Shown in pieces: positions 51,728 through 60,078 of a DNA stretch of 64,000 bases. The DNA lies in NCBI RefSeq assembly GCF_000982955.1, contig NZ_KQ058881.1:40303-104302 (forward strand), given 5' to 3'. The notes beneath the pieces were generated by a model, which saw only the letters and a program-made list of their open reading frames with translations, was not told the origin of the DNA and did no database searches. The stretch is from Micromonospora sp. HK10. Lineage in GTDB: Bacteria > Actinomycetota > Actinomycetes > Mycobacteriales > Micromonosporaceae. The position numbers were made by a program, and so were the translations under genes. Each line of letters begins with the position of its first letter. Positions within the stretch are counted from its first letter, which is position 1.

Positions 51728-52014
51728 CCAACAACAGTAACCGTTTCTGTTGATAACCAAGAACTGTCATTATGGTGCATCTCTGGTTTGCGCGGTTTGT
51801 CCTAGCCCGGTTTTCGGATTGGCGTTATCGATAATCCAGTAATGCGGAGATGCGATCGCGTGGCGGGGAAACGGCTCCTCCGCCCGACCGCCTGGGTCGG
51901 CGACGATCGGCAGGACCTGGACAACCACCTCTCCCGCTGGTTCGGCAGCCCGCCAACACGCTCCCTGGGCGCACCCGGCCACCCTGATCAATCGATGTAT
52001 GTAACGATGTCGAC
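51728..52014. other. AT-richer intergenic region upstream of endonuclease and Cip1-like genes
   Basis: About 287 bp separate the divergent endonuclease VII-like and Cip1-like genes. The first 110 bp (around CCGTTTCTGTTGATAACC and GCGTTATCGATAATCC with palindrome TTATCGATAA) are clearly lower in GC than the rest of the window. The final 30 bp before the Cip1-like gene (CAATCGATGTATGTAACG) are also AT-rich and likely contain its promoter. No gene seen. Confidence 0.4.
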
Positions 52015-52773
52015 ATGATGACCAAGTTGGCGGCCGCTGCGGCCGGTGCACTTCTGCTGCTCGCCGCGCCGGCCGCGGCGCCCGCCCACCCCCGCGGTGG
52101 GTGCCCGGACCGTGTTCTGTTCTGTGAGGACTTCGAACGGCTCCCGCTGGGCGGTGCCGCCAGCCTCAACTGGGGCATCGACACCGAGCACGGCACCCTC
52201 ACCGTCGAACGCCACCGAGGCGACCGCGTCCTGCACGTGCACACGGAGGGAAACGGCCGCGCCTTTCTCAAGGTGGACGACTTCACCGCGCCCGGCAACA
52301 GCTTCTTCGGCCGGGTACGCCTGCGGGTGGCCGCGTTCCCGACCGCACCGGACTGGGCGCACTACACCCTCGTCGAGGCGACGGGCCAGGGTCCGGAGAT
52401 CGTCCGCCCGCTCGGCGGTCAGTACGTACCCACGCTCGGCCGCGCGCTGTGGGGCGTCGGCGCCGACGGCGGCCCGACCGGCGACTGGACCAACTGGCGC
52501 GAGTCGGCGCCGTCGGTCGCGGACCGCTGGCAGTGCGTCGAGTGGCGCGCGGACGCGACCGACAACCGCGTCGACGTCTGGATCGACGGCGTGCACCAGA
52601 CCGACCTGACCGTCACCACCCGCGAGCACGGCGGCAACCCGGTGGACTTCGTGTTTCCCCAGTTCGACACCGTGAAGATCGGCTGGCAGCTGTACCAGGG
52701 CAACCCTGACCCGTCCGCGTACGACGTGTTGTTCGACGACATCGCCCTGTCCGCTACGCGCGTCGGCTGCTGA
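52015..52773 (+). CDS. Secreted Cip1-like / concanavalin A-like protein
   Basis: A 252-residue exported protein. The Sec signal is LAAAAAGALLLLAAPAAAPA with Ala-x-Ala cleavage near residue 24. The mature part starts CPDRVLFCEDFERLPLGG and includes FFGRVRLRVAAFPTAPDWAH, LVEATGQGPEIVRPLGGQY, GDWTNWRESAP, VEWRADATDNRVDVWIDG and FDTVKIGWQLYQ, ending with VLFDDIALSATRVGC. This beta-jelly-roll pattern matches the Cip1 family of fungi and actinobacteria, associated with plant cell wall or polysaccharide degradation and related to glucuronan lyases. Activity not provable here. Two to three Cys pairs fit an extracellular protein. Confidence 0.75.
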   Translation: MMTKLAAAAAGALLLLAAPAAAPAHPRGGCPDRVLFCEDFERLPLGGAASLNWGIDTEHGTLTVERHRGDRVLHVHTEGNGRAFLKVDDFTAPGNSFFGRVRLRVAAFPTAPDWAHYTLVEATGQGPEIVRPLGGQYVPTLGRALWGVGADGGPTGDWTNWRESAPSVADRWQCVEWRADATDNRVDVWIDGVHQTDLTVTTREHGGNPVDFVFPQFDTVKIGWQLYQGNPDPSAYDVLFDDIALSATRVGC

Positions 52774-52822
52774 CCCCGGGCCGTCCGGCCGGGCAGATCT
52801 CGGCTGCTGTCCGGCCGGGGGT

Positions 52823-53311
52823 TCAGCGGGAGTTGCGCCGCCAGGGCAGCCGCCAATGCCGCCGGCGCCGCCGCGCCTCGTCGGGAACGGTGGCCGGAGC
52901 GGCGGGCACCGACCCGACGCTCAGCCGCTCCCGGTCGGCCCGCCACCGGCCGACGACGTCGTCGGCGTTGACCGGGCGGACCACGACCCGGGGACCGGTC
53001 GGTGTGCGCAGCCAGGCCACGATCTCGGTGTTGAGGTCGGCCACGTACGCGCGCACCGACTCCTCGGTGGGCAGGTCACGCACCTCGTCGGGGAGCTTCT
53101 CGATCCGCCGGCGCAGTTGCAGCGGGGTGGGCAGCAGCAGGTCGCTGGGCAACTGCTCGCGCTCCAGGAAGCTCCTGATCCACCAGCCCTCGTCGTAGGG
53201 CAGATCCCGGCCCGGGATCGGCTTGCCGGCACCGGGCAGGTTGTCGAACTCGCCCCGCTCCAGAGCCGAGCGGATCTGCGCCTCGACCGCCGCCTCCCAG
53301 CCATGCGTCAC
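52823..53311 (-). CDS. DUF1992 family protein
   Basis: A 162-residue protein. The conserved DUF1992 block EAQIRSALERGEFDNLPGAGKPIPG lies near the N terminus (as pieces: IRSALERGEFDNL, PGAGKPIPG), followed by PYDEGWWIRSFLEREQLPSD. DUF1992 occurs in DnaJC28-like proteins across bacteria and eukaryotes, function unknown. The start at GTG 53311 is chosen for its GGAGG 8 bases upstream; GTG 53320 is an alternative. The C terminus is Arg-rich (RRRRRHWRLPWRRNSR). It is divergent from the DUF1232 gene. Confidence 0.83.
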   Translation of the reverse strand: MTHGWEAAVEAQIRSALERGEFDNLPGAGKPIPGRDLPYDEGWWIRSFLEREQLPSDLLLPTPLQLRRRIEKLPDEVRDLPTEESVRAYVADLNTEIVAWLRTPTGPRVVVRPVNADDVVGRWRADRERLSVGSVPAAPATVPDEARRRRRHWRLPWRRNSR

Positions 53312-53448
53312 CGCCGTCACCTCCGCACCCACCGTATCCGCTGCTCCAACCGAGGTCAGCGCCGTCGGAGGGGCCGCCATTCCCAGCGGGCGGCGGGCAG
53401 TGGTCCGGCGTACATTCCTGGGGGGCCGGACGACGTGGGGAGGGACCG

Positions 53449-53865
53449 GTGGCCGTGCGCGACTGGCTGATCGGCCTGGCCGTCGCGGTCGTCTGCCTGC
53501 TGGCCAGCTGGGCTCTGCTGATCCTGCTGGCCCGGCGGCTGCCACCGGGTCTCCTGCGTGATCTGGCCGCGTTCATCCCGGACTGTCTGACCACGGTGCG
53601 GCGGCTGCGCAGGGACCCCCGGGTGCCCCGCCGGGCGAAGGTCGCGATCGTGCTCGCCGGGCTCTGGCTGGCCAGCCCGATCGACCTGATTCCCGAGTTT
53701 CTGCCGGTCATCGGTCCGCTGGACGACATCGTGGTGGTGGCGCTGGCGCTGCGCTACGCCGGCCGGCAGGTGCCCCGGCAGGTGCTGCTCGACGCGTGGC
53801 CGGGCGAACCGCGACTGCTGCTCCGGCTGCTCGGTCCGGCGCCCGGCGAGCCGGCCGGCCGATGA
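53449..53865 (+). CDS. DUF1232 membrane protein
   Basis: A 138-residue protein with an N-terminal membrane helix (LIGLAVAVVCLLASWALLIL), a basic linker (RRLRRDPRVPRRAK) and the DUF1232 motif IVLAGLWLASPIDLIPEFLPVIGPLDDIVVV (in pieces: LASPIDLIPEFLP, GPLDD), in which the PIDLIPD-type segment is a re-entrant hydrophobic hairpin. Function unknown; widespread in bacteria. GTG 53449 follows GGGAGGGACCG. Converges with the GNAT gene. Confidence 0.87.
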   Translation: MAVRDWLIGLAVAVVCLLASWALLILLARRLPPGLLRDLAAFIPDCLTTVRRLRRDPRVPRRAKVAIVLAGLWLASPIDLIPEFLPVIGPLDDIVVVALALRYAGRQVPRQVLLDAWPGEPRLLLRLLGPAPGEPAGR

Positions 53866-53927
53866 GGCCCCGGGCCATGAGGCCCGGGCGAGCCGGCCGG
53901 CGATGTGGCCCGACGCCCCGTCGGCGG

Positions 53928-54476
53928 TCAGTCCCGTCGGCGGACGTGGCGGTGGCCGTCGCGCGGGAACGGCGGCCGGGCGGGCAGCACCTCCTCGAAG
54001 ACGTACCCGCTCTTCTCCGCCACCCGGCAGGAGGCCGGGTTGTCGATCTGGTGCAGCAGCTCGAGGCGGGTCAGGCCGCCGGCGGCGAACCGGACGAACG
54101 CCCAGGCGCTGACCGCGTCCACCGCACGCGGCGCCACCCCGCGTCCCCGCGCGGGCGCCGCGGTCCAGTAACCGATCTCGGCGTCCGGCCGGCCGGGGAT
54201 GATCTCCTTGAGCACCACGTTCGCCACCAGCCGCTCCCCCTCCGGGCCGGGCTCGACCACGGCGAAGCTGAACCGGCGGCCGGACGCCCAGCCCTGGCGG
54301 CTGCGTCGCACGAACGAACGGGCCTCGCCCGGGGTGGTCACCGGTTTCCGGGTCCAGCTCAGCAACACCGGGTCCCGGTAGGCGGCCAGCAGGTCCTCGA
54401 CGTCACCGGCGTGCCACGGCCGCAGCACCAGTTCGGGAGCGGTGGAGGTGGCCGGGGCGCGCAGGACGATCGACAT
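53928..54476 (-). CDS. GNAT-family N-acetyltransferase (RimJ/RimL-like)
   Basis: A 182-residue acetyltransferase: LVLRPWHAGDVEDLLAAYRD is the opening seen in RimJ/RimL-type GNATs, EIGYWTAAPARGRGVAPRAV the acetyl-CoA-binding motif and LELLHQIDNPASCRVAEKSGYVFEEV (in pieces: LLHQIDNPASCRVAE, KSGYVFEEV) the C-terminal block with the Asn-x-x-Ser that follows the catalytic position. Probably acetylates a ribosomal protein N terminus or small substrate. ATG 54476 is chosen; it lies 143 bp from the GH42 gene stop, same strand downstream of GH42. Confidence 0.87.
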   Translation of the reverse strand: MSIVLRAPATSTAPELVLRPWHAGDVEDLLAAYRDPVLLSWTRKPVTTPGEARSFVRRSRQGWASGRRFSFAVVEPGPEGERLVANVVLKEIIPGRPDAEIGYWTAAPARGRGVAPRAVDAVSAWAFVRFAAGGLTRLELLHQIDNPASCRVAEKSGYVFEEVLPARPPFPRDGHRHVRRRD

Positions 54477-54619
54477 CCCCGCATTCTCACCCGGCAGCCC
54501 GGCTCGCGGGGACCGGCGTCGTCGGGTCTGGTGCGCACCCCCGGGCCGGCCTTGCGCGGCCGGCTCGGCAGGCACAGGCCGGTGGCCGCGGACCGCGCCG
54601 CCTGACCGCGGCTCGACCG

Positions 54620-56641
54620 TCAGCGCGGCCGCTCGCGGAGCACGGCCACCCCGCCGGCCGGGACGGTGACCGCCTCGTCGACCCGTTCACCGGTGACCAG
54701 TTCCGTCCCGGTGGCGGGGATCCGCTGCGGCCGGTCGGTGTGGTTGAGCAGGAACAGCCAGCTGCTGTCACCGTCGTGCCGGCGGACCGCCTCCACCCCG
54801 GGTGGCGCCGCCGGGCAGACCGGACCGACGCCGGCGTCGCGGGCCGCCCCGGCGAGCAGCCGCTGGTAGGTGTCGTCGTCGGGGCGGGTGGAGAGGTACC
54901 AGGCGAGCGCGTCGCCGTGGCGGTGCCGGGTGATCGCGGGGCGGCCGTCGAGCACCCCGCCGCGGTACCCGACGACCGGCTCGGACCCGGCCAGGTGGAC
55001 GGTCTCGGTCCAGAGCTCGCCGTACCCGCCGTCGGTCAGCGCGACCCGGTCGCCGTCGGCGAGGGGGTGGAACTCCTCGACCCGGATGCCGAGCAGGTCG
55101 CGGAACGCGCCGGGGTAGCCGCCGAGGCGGATCCGGGCGTGCTCGTCGGCGACGCCGCTGAGCCAGGTCACCAGCAGGTGCCCACCGGCGTCGACGTGCC
55201 GGCGTACCCAGTCCACGGTGGCGTCGGCGGCCAGGTAGAGCGCGGGGAGCACGAGCAGCCGGTAGCCGTCCAGCGGGTCGCCGGGCGGCACCAGGTCGCA
55301 GGCGACGCCGGCCCGCCACAGCGCCCGGTGCGCGGCGGCCACCTCGGCGTGGTGGTCGGGCGCCCGGGACGGCATGCCGGGGTGGCGCAGCGCCCAGGCG
55401 CTGGCGGCGTCCCAGCCCAGCGCCACGGCGGCGGCCACCCGCCCGGCGGTGGCCTCGGTGATCCGGCCGAGCAGGTCGCCGAGCTGTGCCGCCTCGCGGA
55501 ACACCCGGCTGTCCGGTCCGGCGTGCGGGACCACGGCGGAGTGGAAGCGTTCCGCGCCGCCGGCCGGGGCACGCCACTGGAAGAACATCACCCCGCGCGA
55601 GCCGCGGGCGACGTGCGCGAGGCTGTGCCGGGCAAGTCGGCCGGGTTCCTTGGTGTGCATCCGGCCGGCGGTGTGCAGCTGGTTGGGCGCGCTCTCCATC
55701 AGCAGCCACGAGTCGTCGCCCGCGCCGCGCCGGTACGCGCCGTGCCGTGCCCAGCCGCGGGCCAGGTCGGCGGCGAGCGCGGTCTGCTCCTCCGCGCCGC
55801 CGTCGACCGCGGACGGGTAGTGGTCGATGGCGACGAGGTCCACCTCGGAGGCCCAGCGGGCGTGGTCGACCGGCACCCAGTCGCCGAGGACGTAGTTGGT
55901 GGTGACCGGCACCGCCGGGTTGGCCGCCCGCAGCAGGTCCCGCTGCTCGGCGTACGCGGCCAGCAGGGTGTCCGACCAGAACCGGCGGAAGTCGAGCAGC
56001 TGGCCGGGGTTGCCCAGGTACTGGGTGGCGCGCGGGGTGGCCAGCTGCGCCCAGTCCGAGTAGTGCTGGCTCCAGAAGCTGGTCACCCAGGCGGCGTTGA
56101 GCGCGTCGAGGTCGCCGTACCGGTCGGTCAGCCAGCGGCGGAACGCCGCGTCGGCGTGCGGGCAGTGGCAGGTGGTGCCGTACTCGTTGTGCACGTGCCA
56201 CAGGGCCAGGGCGGGGTGGTGGGCGTACCGGTCGGCGAGGAACCCGGCGATGTCCCGGGCGGCGGCCCGGTACGCGGGCGCGGCGGCGCAGTAGGTGTCG
56301 CGGCTGCCGTGGTGCAGGCGTACGCCGTCGGTGGTGACCGGTAGCGCGTCGGGGTGGGCCAGCGTGAACCACGGTGGCGGGGCGGCGGTGGGGGTGGCCA
56401 GGGCGGCCCGGATGCCGTTGTCGTGCAGCAGGTCGAGCACCCGGTCGAGCCAGTCGGCGGTGTGCCGGCCGGGGGCCGGTTCGAGCCGGGACCAGGCGAA
56501 CACGCCGACGGTGACCAGGTTGACCCCGGCGCGGCGCATCAGGGCGACGTCCTCGCGCCACACCTCGGGCGGCCACTGCTCCGGGTTCCAGTCCCCGCCG
56601 TAGCAGAGCCGCCCGCCGTTCCGCACCGGGTTAGTTGACAT
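54620..56641 (-). CDS. GH42 beta-galactosidase
   Basis: A 673-residue cytoplasmic glycosidase without signal peptide. RLCYGGDWNPEQWPPEVWREDV at the N terminus is the GH42 opening. The acid/base Glu153 is in WHVHNEYGTTC and the nucleophile Glu316 in SWLLMESAPNQL; a middle domain (trimerisation Rossmann-like: YRLLVLPALYLAAD) and C-terminal beta domain follow. The enzyme releases terminal beta-galactose from imported oligosaccharides. ATG 56641 has a short leader; TTGACT, 17 bp, TACTTT upstream forms a sigma-70 promoter. Divergent from GH31. Confidence 0.93.
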   Translation of the reverse strand: MSTNPVRNGGRLCYGGDWNPEQWPPEVWREDVALMRRAGVNLVTVGVFAWSRLEPAPGRHTADWLDRVLDLLHDNGIRAALATPTAAPPPWFTLAHPDALPVTTDGVRLHHGSRDTYCAAAPAYRAAARDIAGFLADRYAHHPALALWHVHNEYGTTCHCPHADAAFRRWLTDRYGDLDALNAAWVTSFWSQHYSDWAQLATPRATQYLGNPGQLLDFRRFWSDTLLAAYAEQRDLLRAANPAVPVTTNYVLGDWVPVDHARWASEVDLVAIDHYPSAVDGGAEEQTALAADLARGWARHGAYRRGAGDDSWLLMESAPNQLHTAGRMHTKEPGRLARHSLAHVARGSRGVMFFQWRAPAGGAERFHSAVVPHAGPDSRVFREAAQLGDLLGRITEATAGRVAAAVALGWDAASAWALRHPGMPSRAPDHHAEVAAAHRALWRAGVACDLVPPGDPLDGYRLLVLPALYLAADATVDWVRRHVDAGGHLLVTWLSGVADEHARIRLGGYPGAFRDLLGIRVEEFHPLADGDRVALTDGGYGELWTETVHLAGSEPVVGYRGGVLDGRPAITRHRHGDALAWYLSTRPDDDTYQRLLAGAARDAGVGPVCPAAPPGVEAVRRHDGDSSWLFLLNHTDRPQRIPATGTELVTGERVDEAVTVPAGGVAVLRERPR

Positions 56642-56648
56642 CCCGTAC

Positions 56649-56677
56649 AAAGTAGAAACCGCACGGAGGCAAGTCAA
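56649..56677 (-). promoter_or_regulatory. Sigma-70-type promoter of the GH42 gene
   Basis: On the minus strand TTGACT (56672-56677) is followed after exactly 17 bp by TACTTT (56649-56654), then seven bases to ATG 56641. The near-absent leader implies a (nearly) leaderless transcript or that a slightly different start is used. The -35 overlaps the inverted repeat at 56673-56694. Confidence 0.6.
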
Positions 56678-56694
56678 TGCGCGACAACATTGAC
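56673..56694. promoter_or_regulatory. Mirror-image -35/operator between GH42 and GH31 genes
   Basis: GTCAATG (56673-56679) and CATTGAC (56688-56694) are perfect inverted repeats, 8-bp spacer. Each arm contains the -35 of one gene: TTGACT for GH42 on minus, TTGACA for GH31 on plus. Regulator binding here would control both promoters together. Confidence 0.55.
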
Positions 56695-56719
56695 AGTTAG
56701 TTGGGAATCCAAAGAAACT
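56690..56719 (+). promoter_or_regulatory. GH31 promoter with ROK-like half site
   Basis: Perfect -35 TTGACA (56690-56695) with a weak -10 GAAACT (56714-56719) at 18-bp spacing. TTAGTTGGG (56697-56705), identical to 62884-62892 upstream of the binding-protein gene, lies between them. TTAGTT is the half-site type of ROK-family repressors, so repression by the ROK protein encoded at 63029 is likely. Confidence 0.5.
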
Positions 56720-56756
56720 GGCGGTACCGCCCCGGCCGGCCTTCGAGGAGACGCCC

Positions 56757-59090
56757 ATGCCGTACCGCCCGCCCCTGGTCCCGTACGAGACCTTCGTGGC
56801 CGACCCGCCCGAGCTGCCAACCCGGGCACCCGGTGAGCAGGGGGCCGCCGTCGTGACCCGGGCCGAGGTGGTCGGCACCGACCCGCACGGGGTCACCCTG
56901 GCGGCCACCACCGACGACGGCGCCACGCTGGCCGCCCGGGTGGAGTCCGCCGGCGACGGGATGATCCGGGTACGCCTCGCCGAGGACCTCGCCGCCCGCA
57001 GCCGCTCGGCCCGCGCGCTCACCCTGGTCCACCCCGAGCCCGGACCCGCCCGCGTCACCGTCGGCGGCGGGTACGTGCGCGTCGACGCCGGCGGCGTGCT
57101 CGCCGAGATCCGGCTCGACCCGTGGGGGCTGCGGTTCCTCGCCCCGGACGGGCGGCTGCTGCTCGCCGCCGACCCCGGCACCCGCGACATCAGCGGCCGC
57201 CGGCGCACCCTGCCGCTCGGGCGCTCCTACGTGGATGGCGCGCCGGTGGCCTGGCACGAGAGCTTCACCGCCCCCGGCGACGAACGGTTCGTCGGGTTCG
57301 GGGAGAAGTTCACCCCGCTGGACAAGCGCGGCCAGCGGCCACTGATGTGGAACTTCGACGCCTTCGGCGGCGAGTCGGACCGCTCGCACAAGAACGTGCC
57401 GTTCTACCTCTCCGACCGGGGCTACGGGGTGCTGGTCGACAGCGGGCTGCCGGTGCAGTTCGATGTCTGCGCCGCCACCCACAGCAGCGTGCAACTGCTG
57501 GTCCCCGACGACCTGCTCGACTACTACGTGCTGGCCGGGCCGACCCCGGCCGAGGTGCTGGACCGGCTCGACCGGCTGACCGGTCGGCCGTACCTGCCGC
57601 CGCGCTGGGCGTTCGGCGCGTGGATCTCCTCCGGCTTCTTCCCCGACAGCCAGCAGCGGGTCCTGGAACGGGCCCGGCTGATCCGGGAACGGGACATCCC
57701 CTGCGACGTGCTGCACCTGGACTGCTACTGGCAGGTCGCCGGGAACTGGTCGGACCTGCGCTGGGACGAGGAGGCCTTCCCCGACCCGGCCGGGATGCTC
57801 AAGACCCTCAGCGAGCAGGGCTTCCGGGTCTGCCTCTGGATGAACCCGTACCTGATGACCGGCAGCCCGCTGTACGCCGAGGCGGAGGCCGCCGGCTACC
57901 TCCTGCGCCGCGCCGACGGCAGCACGTACGTCGCCGACACCTGGCACGGCAGCTATCCGGTCTGCGCCATCGTCGACCTCACCAACCCGGCGGCGGTGCG
58001 CTGGTTCACCGGGCTGCTGCGCCCGCTGCTGGAGCAGGGCGTGGCCGTGTTCAAGACCGACTTCGCCGAGGGGGTGCCCGCCGACGCGGTGGCGCACAAC
58101 GGGATGACCGGCGTCGAGCTGCACAACGTGTACGCGCTGCTCTTCAACGACGTGGTCGCGGGCGTCACCGAGGAGGTGGCCGGGCACCGTACGGTGTGGG
58201 CGCGCTCCTCCTACCTGGGCGGGCAGCGGCACAGCGCGCAGTGGAGCGGCGACGTCAACGCCACCTGGCCCGGCATGGCCAGCACGCTGCGCGGCGGCCT
58301 GTCGCACGGGCTCTCCGGGGTGCCGTTCTGGAGCCACGACACCGGCGGCTTCCACGGCACGCCCGAGCCGGACCTGTACGTACGCTGGACCCAGTTCGGC
58401 GCGCTGTCCCCCCTGGTCCGGCTGCACGGCACCACCAGCCGGCTGCCGTGGGACTTCCCGCCCGAGGCGGAACGGCACGCGGTGGCCGCGCTGCGGCTGC
58501 GCTACCGGCTGCTGCCGTACCTGTGGTCGGCGGCGGTGATGGCCGCCCGGACCGGCACCCCGATGCTGCGGGCGCTGCTGCTCGACACCCCCGAGGATCC
58601 GACGGCCTGGACCGTCGACCTGCAGTACCGGCTCGGCACCGACCTGCTGGTCGCCCCGGTGCTCGACCCGTCCGGTCGGCGCGACGTCTACCTGCCCACC
58701 GGCGCCGACTGGCTCGACGCGGCCACCGGACAGCGCCATCCCGGCGGCCGGCACCTGCGGGTCGACGTGCCGATCGACCGGCTGCCGCTCTACGTCCGCC
58801 ACGGCGCGCTGATCCCGGTGCTGGCCCCCGCCGGCACCGTCGCGGAGGGGCCGTTCCGGGACGTCACCCTGGTCGCCTGGGGTGGCGTGGACGGCCGCGC
58901 CGTGGTGTCCGACGACGGCGGTGACACGGTGATCACGGCGGTGCGCGACGGGGACACCCTGCGGGTACGGGTCGACGGCCCGCTGGACGTACGGCGGGTG
59001 AGCGCGGTGGGCGCGGACACCCCACGGCGGGTGCTGCTCGACGGATCGCCGGTGCCGGTGACCCCGTTCGACGGCTGGTTCCCGGCCTGA
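56757..59090 (+). CDS. GH31 alpha-xylosidase (YicI-like)
   Basis: A 777-residue cytoplasmic glycosidase. FVGFGEKFTPLDKRGQ, FDAFGGESDRSHKNVPFYLS and LHLDCYWQ are typical of YicI-type GH31. The nucleophile is Asp435 (FKTDFAEG) and the acid/base Asp499 (QWSGDVNATWPG), the latter in the form seen in alpha-xylosidases rather than alpha-glucosidases. It removes alpha-xylosyl groups from the non-reducing end of oligosaccharides such as isoprimeverose or xyloglucan fragments. GAGGAGACGCCC precedes ATG 56757. Divergent from GH42; ends at the 18-bp-stem terminator. Confidence 0.92.
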   Translation: MPYRPPLVPYETFVADPPELPTRAPGEQGAAVVTRAEVVGTDPHGVTLAATTDDGATLAARVESAGDGMIRVRLAEDLAARSRSARALTLVHPEPGPARVTVGGGYVRVDAGGVLAEIRLDPWGLRFLAPDGRLLLAADPGTRDISGRRRTLPLGRSYVDGAPVAWHESFTAPGDERFVGFGEKFTPLDKRGQRPLMWNFDAFGGESDRSHKNVPFYLSDRGYGVLVDSGLPVQFDVCAATHSSVQLLVPDDLLDYYVLAGPTPAEVLDRLDRLTGRPYLPPRWAFGAWISSGFFPDSQQRVLERARLIRERDIPCDVLHLDCYWQVAGNWSDLRWDEEAFPDPAGMLKTLSEQGFRVCLWMNPYLMTGSPLYAEAEAAGYLLRRADGSTYVADTWHGSYPVCAIVDLTNPAAVRWFTGLLRPLLEQGVAVFKTDFAEGVPADAVAHNGMTGVELHNVYALLFNDVVAGVTEEVAGHRTVWARSSYLGGQRHSAQWSGDVNATWPGMASTLRGGLSHGLSGVPFWSHDTGGFHGTPEPDLYVRWTQFGALSPLVRLHGTTSRLPWDFPPEAERHAVAALRLRYRLLPYLWSAAVMAARTGTPMLRALLLDTPEDPTAWTVDLQYRLGTDLLVAPVLDPSGRRDVYLPTGADWLDAATGQRHPGGRHLRVDVPIDRLPLYVRHGALIPVLAPAGTVAEGPFRDVTLVAWGGVDGRAVVSDDGGDTVITAVRDGDTLRVRVDGPLDVRRVSAVGADTPRRVLLDGSPVPVTPFDGWFPA

Positions 59091-59091
59091 C

Positions 59092-59136
59092 GCCCGGGTG
59101 GCGCCCGACGCCCGGACGGTCGGGCGCCACCCGGGC
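59092..59136. terminator. Bidirectional terminator, 18-bp perfect stem
   Basis: GCCCGGGTGGCGCCCGAC and its exact complement with a 9-nt loop start one base after the GH31 stop and end 3 bp before the stop of the convergent permease gene. No T tract; insulates both transcripts. Confidence 0.8.
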
Positions 59137-59139
59137 CGC

Positions 59140-60078
59140 TCAGCCCTTCACCGCTCCGGTGATCACACCCTTGGTGAAGTGCCGCTGCACGAACGGGAAG
59201 ACGATCACCGCGGGGATCACGGTGACCACCACGACGGCCATCTTCACCGCGAGCGTCGGCGGGTAGGCGGTGATCCCGGGCAGGCTGACCGCGGCGCCGG
59301 AGACGCTCGGCGACTGCCCGGCCAGGATGTAGCTCTGCAACACCCGCTGGATCGGGAACATGTCGTTGTCGTCGATGTAGAGCACCGAGTTGAAGTACGC
59401 GTTCCAGTAGCCGACGGCGTAGAAGAGGCCGACCACGGCCACCACCGCCCGGGACAGCGGCAACGCGATCCGCCAGAGGATGCGCAGCTCCCCGGCCCCG
59501 TCCACGCGGGCGCTGTCCAGCAGCTCGCCGGGGATGTTCAGGAAGAACGCCCGGATGACCACCAGGTTGAACACGCTGATCGCGCTGGGCAGGATCAGCG
59601 ACCAGATGCTGTCCTTCAGGCCGAGCCCGGCAACCACCAGGTAGCTGGGCACCAGCCCCGGGAAGATCAAGAAGGTCAGCAGGAAGAAGAAGAGCAACCC
59701 CCGGTGCCCCACCGAGCCGGGCCGGGACAGCCCGTACGCGGCCAGCACGGTCAGCGTCAGGCTCAGCGCGGTGCCGACCACGGTGACCAGGGTGCTGATC
59801 CAGACCGCCCGGCTGATCTGCCCACCGTTGAAGATGGTCAGGTACGCCGACGGGTCGACCTCGCGGGGCACCAGCACCATCCCCCCGGCCGCGTCGATGG
59901 TCTCCCGGGAGGCGAGGCTGGTCACCAGCACCACCCACAGCGGCAGCAGGACGGCCGCCACGAGCAGGGTCAGCAGCACCGCCTTGGTGGCCGCGCCGAG
60001 CGGCGACGGCGGCTCCTCCCACGGTGCTCGCCCGGACCTCGGCCGTCGCCGCGCCGCGGGCTCGGTGGTCACAGTCAT
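59140..60078 (-). CDS. Carbohydrate ABC permease (CUT1, MalG/LplC-like)
   Basis: A 312-residue inner-membrane subunit with six helices; first at about residue 33 (KAVLLTLLVAAVLLPLWVVL). The EAA-loop that contacts the ATPase is ELLDSARVDGAGELRILWRIALPLSR (in pieces: DSARVDGAGELRILW, IALPLSR). VDPSAYLTIFNGGQISRAVW and FNSVLYIDDNDMFPIQRVLQ are typical of LplC/YtcP-type permeases that transport complex oligosaccharides. The ATG (60078) overlaps the stop of the upstream permease (ATGA), giving translational coupling. Confidence 0.92.
   Translation of the reverse strand: MTVTTEPAARRRPRSGRAPWEEPPSPLGAATKAVLLTLLVAAVLLPLWVVLVTSLASRETIDAAGGMVLVPREVDPSAYLTIFNGGQISRAVWISTLVTVVGTALSLTLTVLAAYGLSRPGSVGHRGLLFFFLLTFLIFPGLVPSYLVVAGLGLKDSIWSLILPSAISVFNLVVIRAFFLNIPGELLDSARVDGAGELRILWRIALPLSRAVVAVVGLFYAVGYWNAYFNSVLYIDDNDMFPIQRVLQSYILAGQSPSVSGAAVSLPGITAYPPTLAVKMAVVVVTVIPAVIVFPFVQRHFTKGVITGAVKG

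Noticed and set aside
56697..58802. 701-codon minus-strand open frame opposite GH31
   Set aside because: Shadow of the GH31 gene; lacks any domain, while the plus-strand frame has complete GH31 catalytic motifs.
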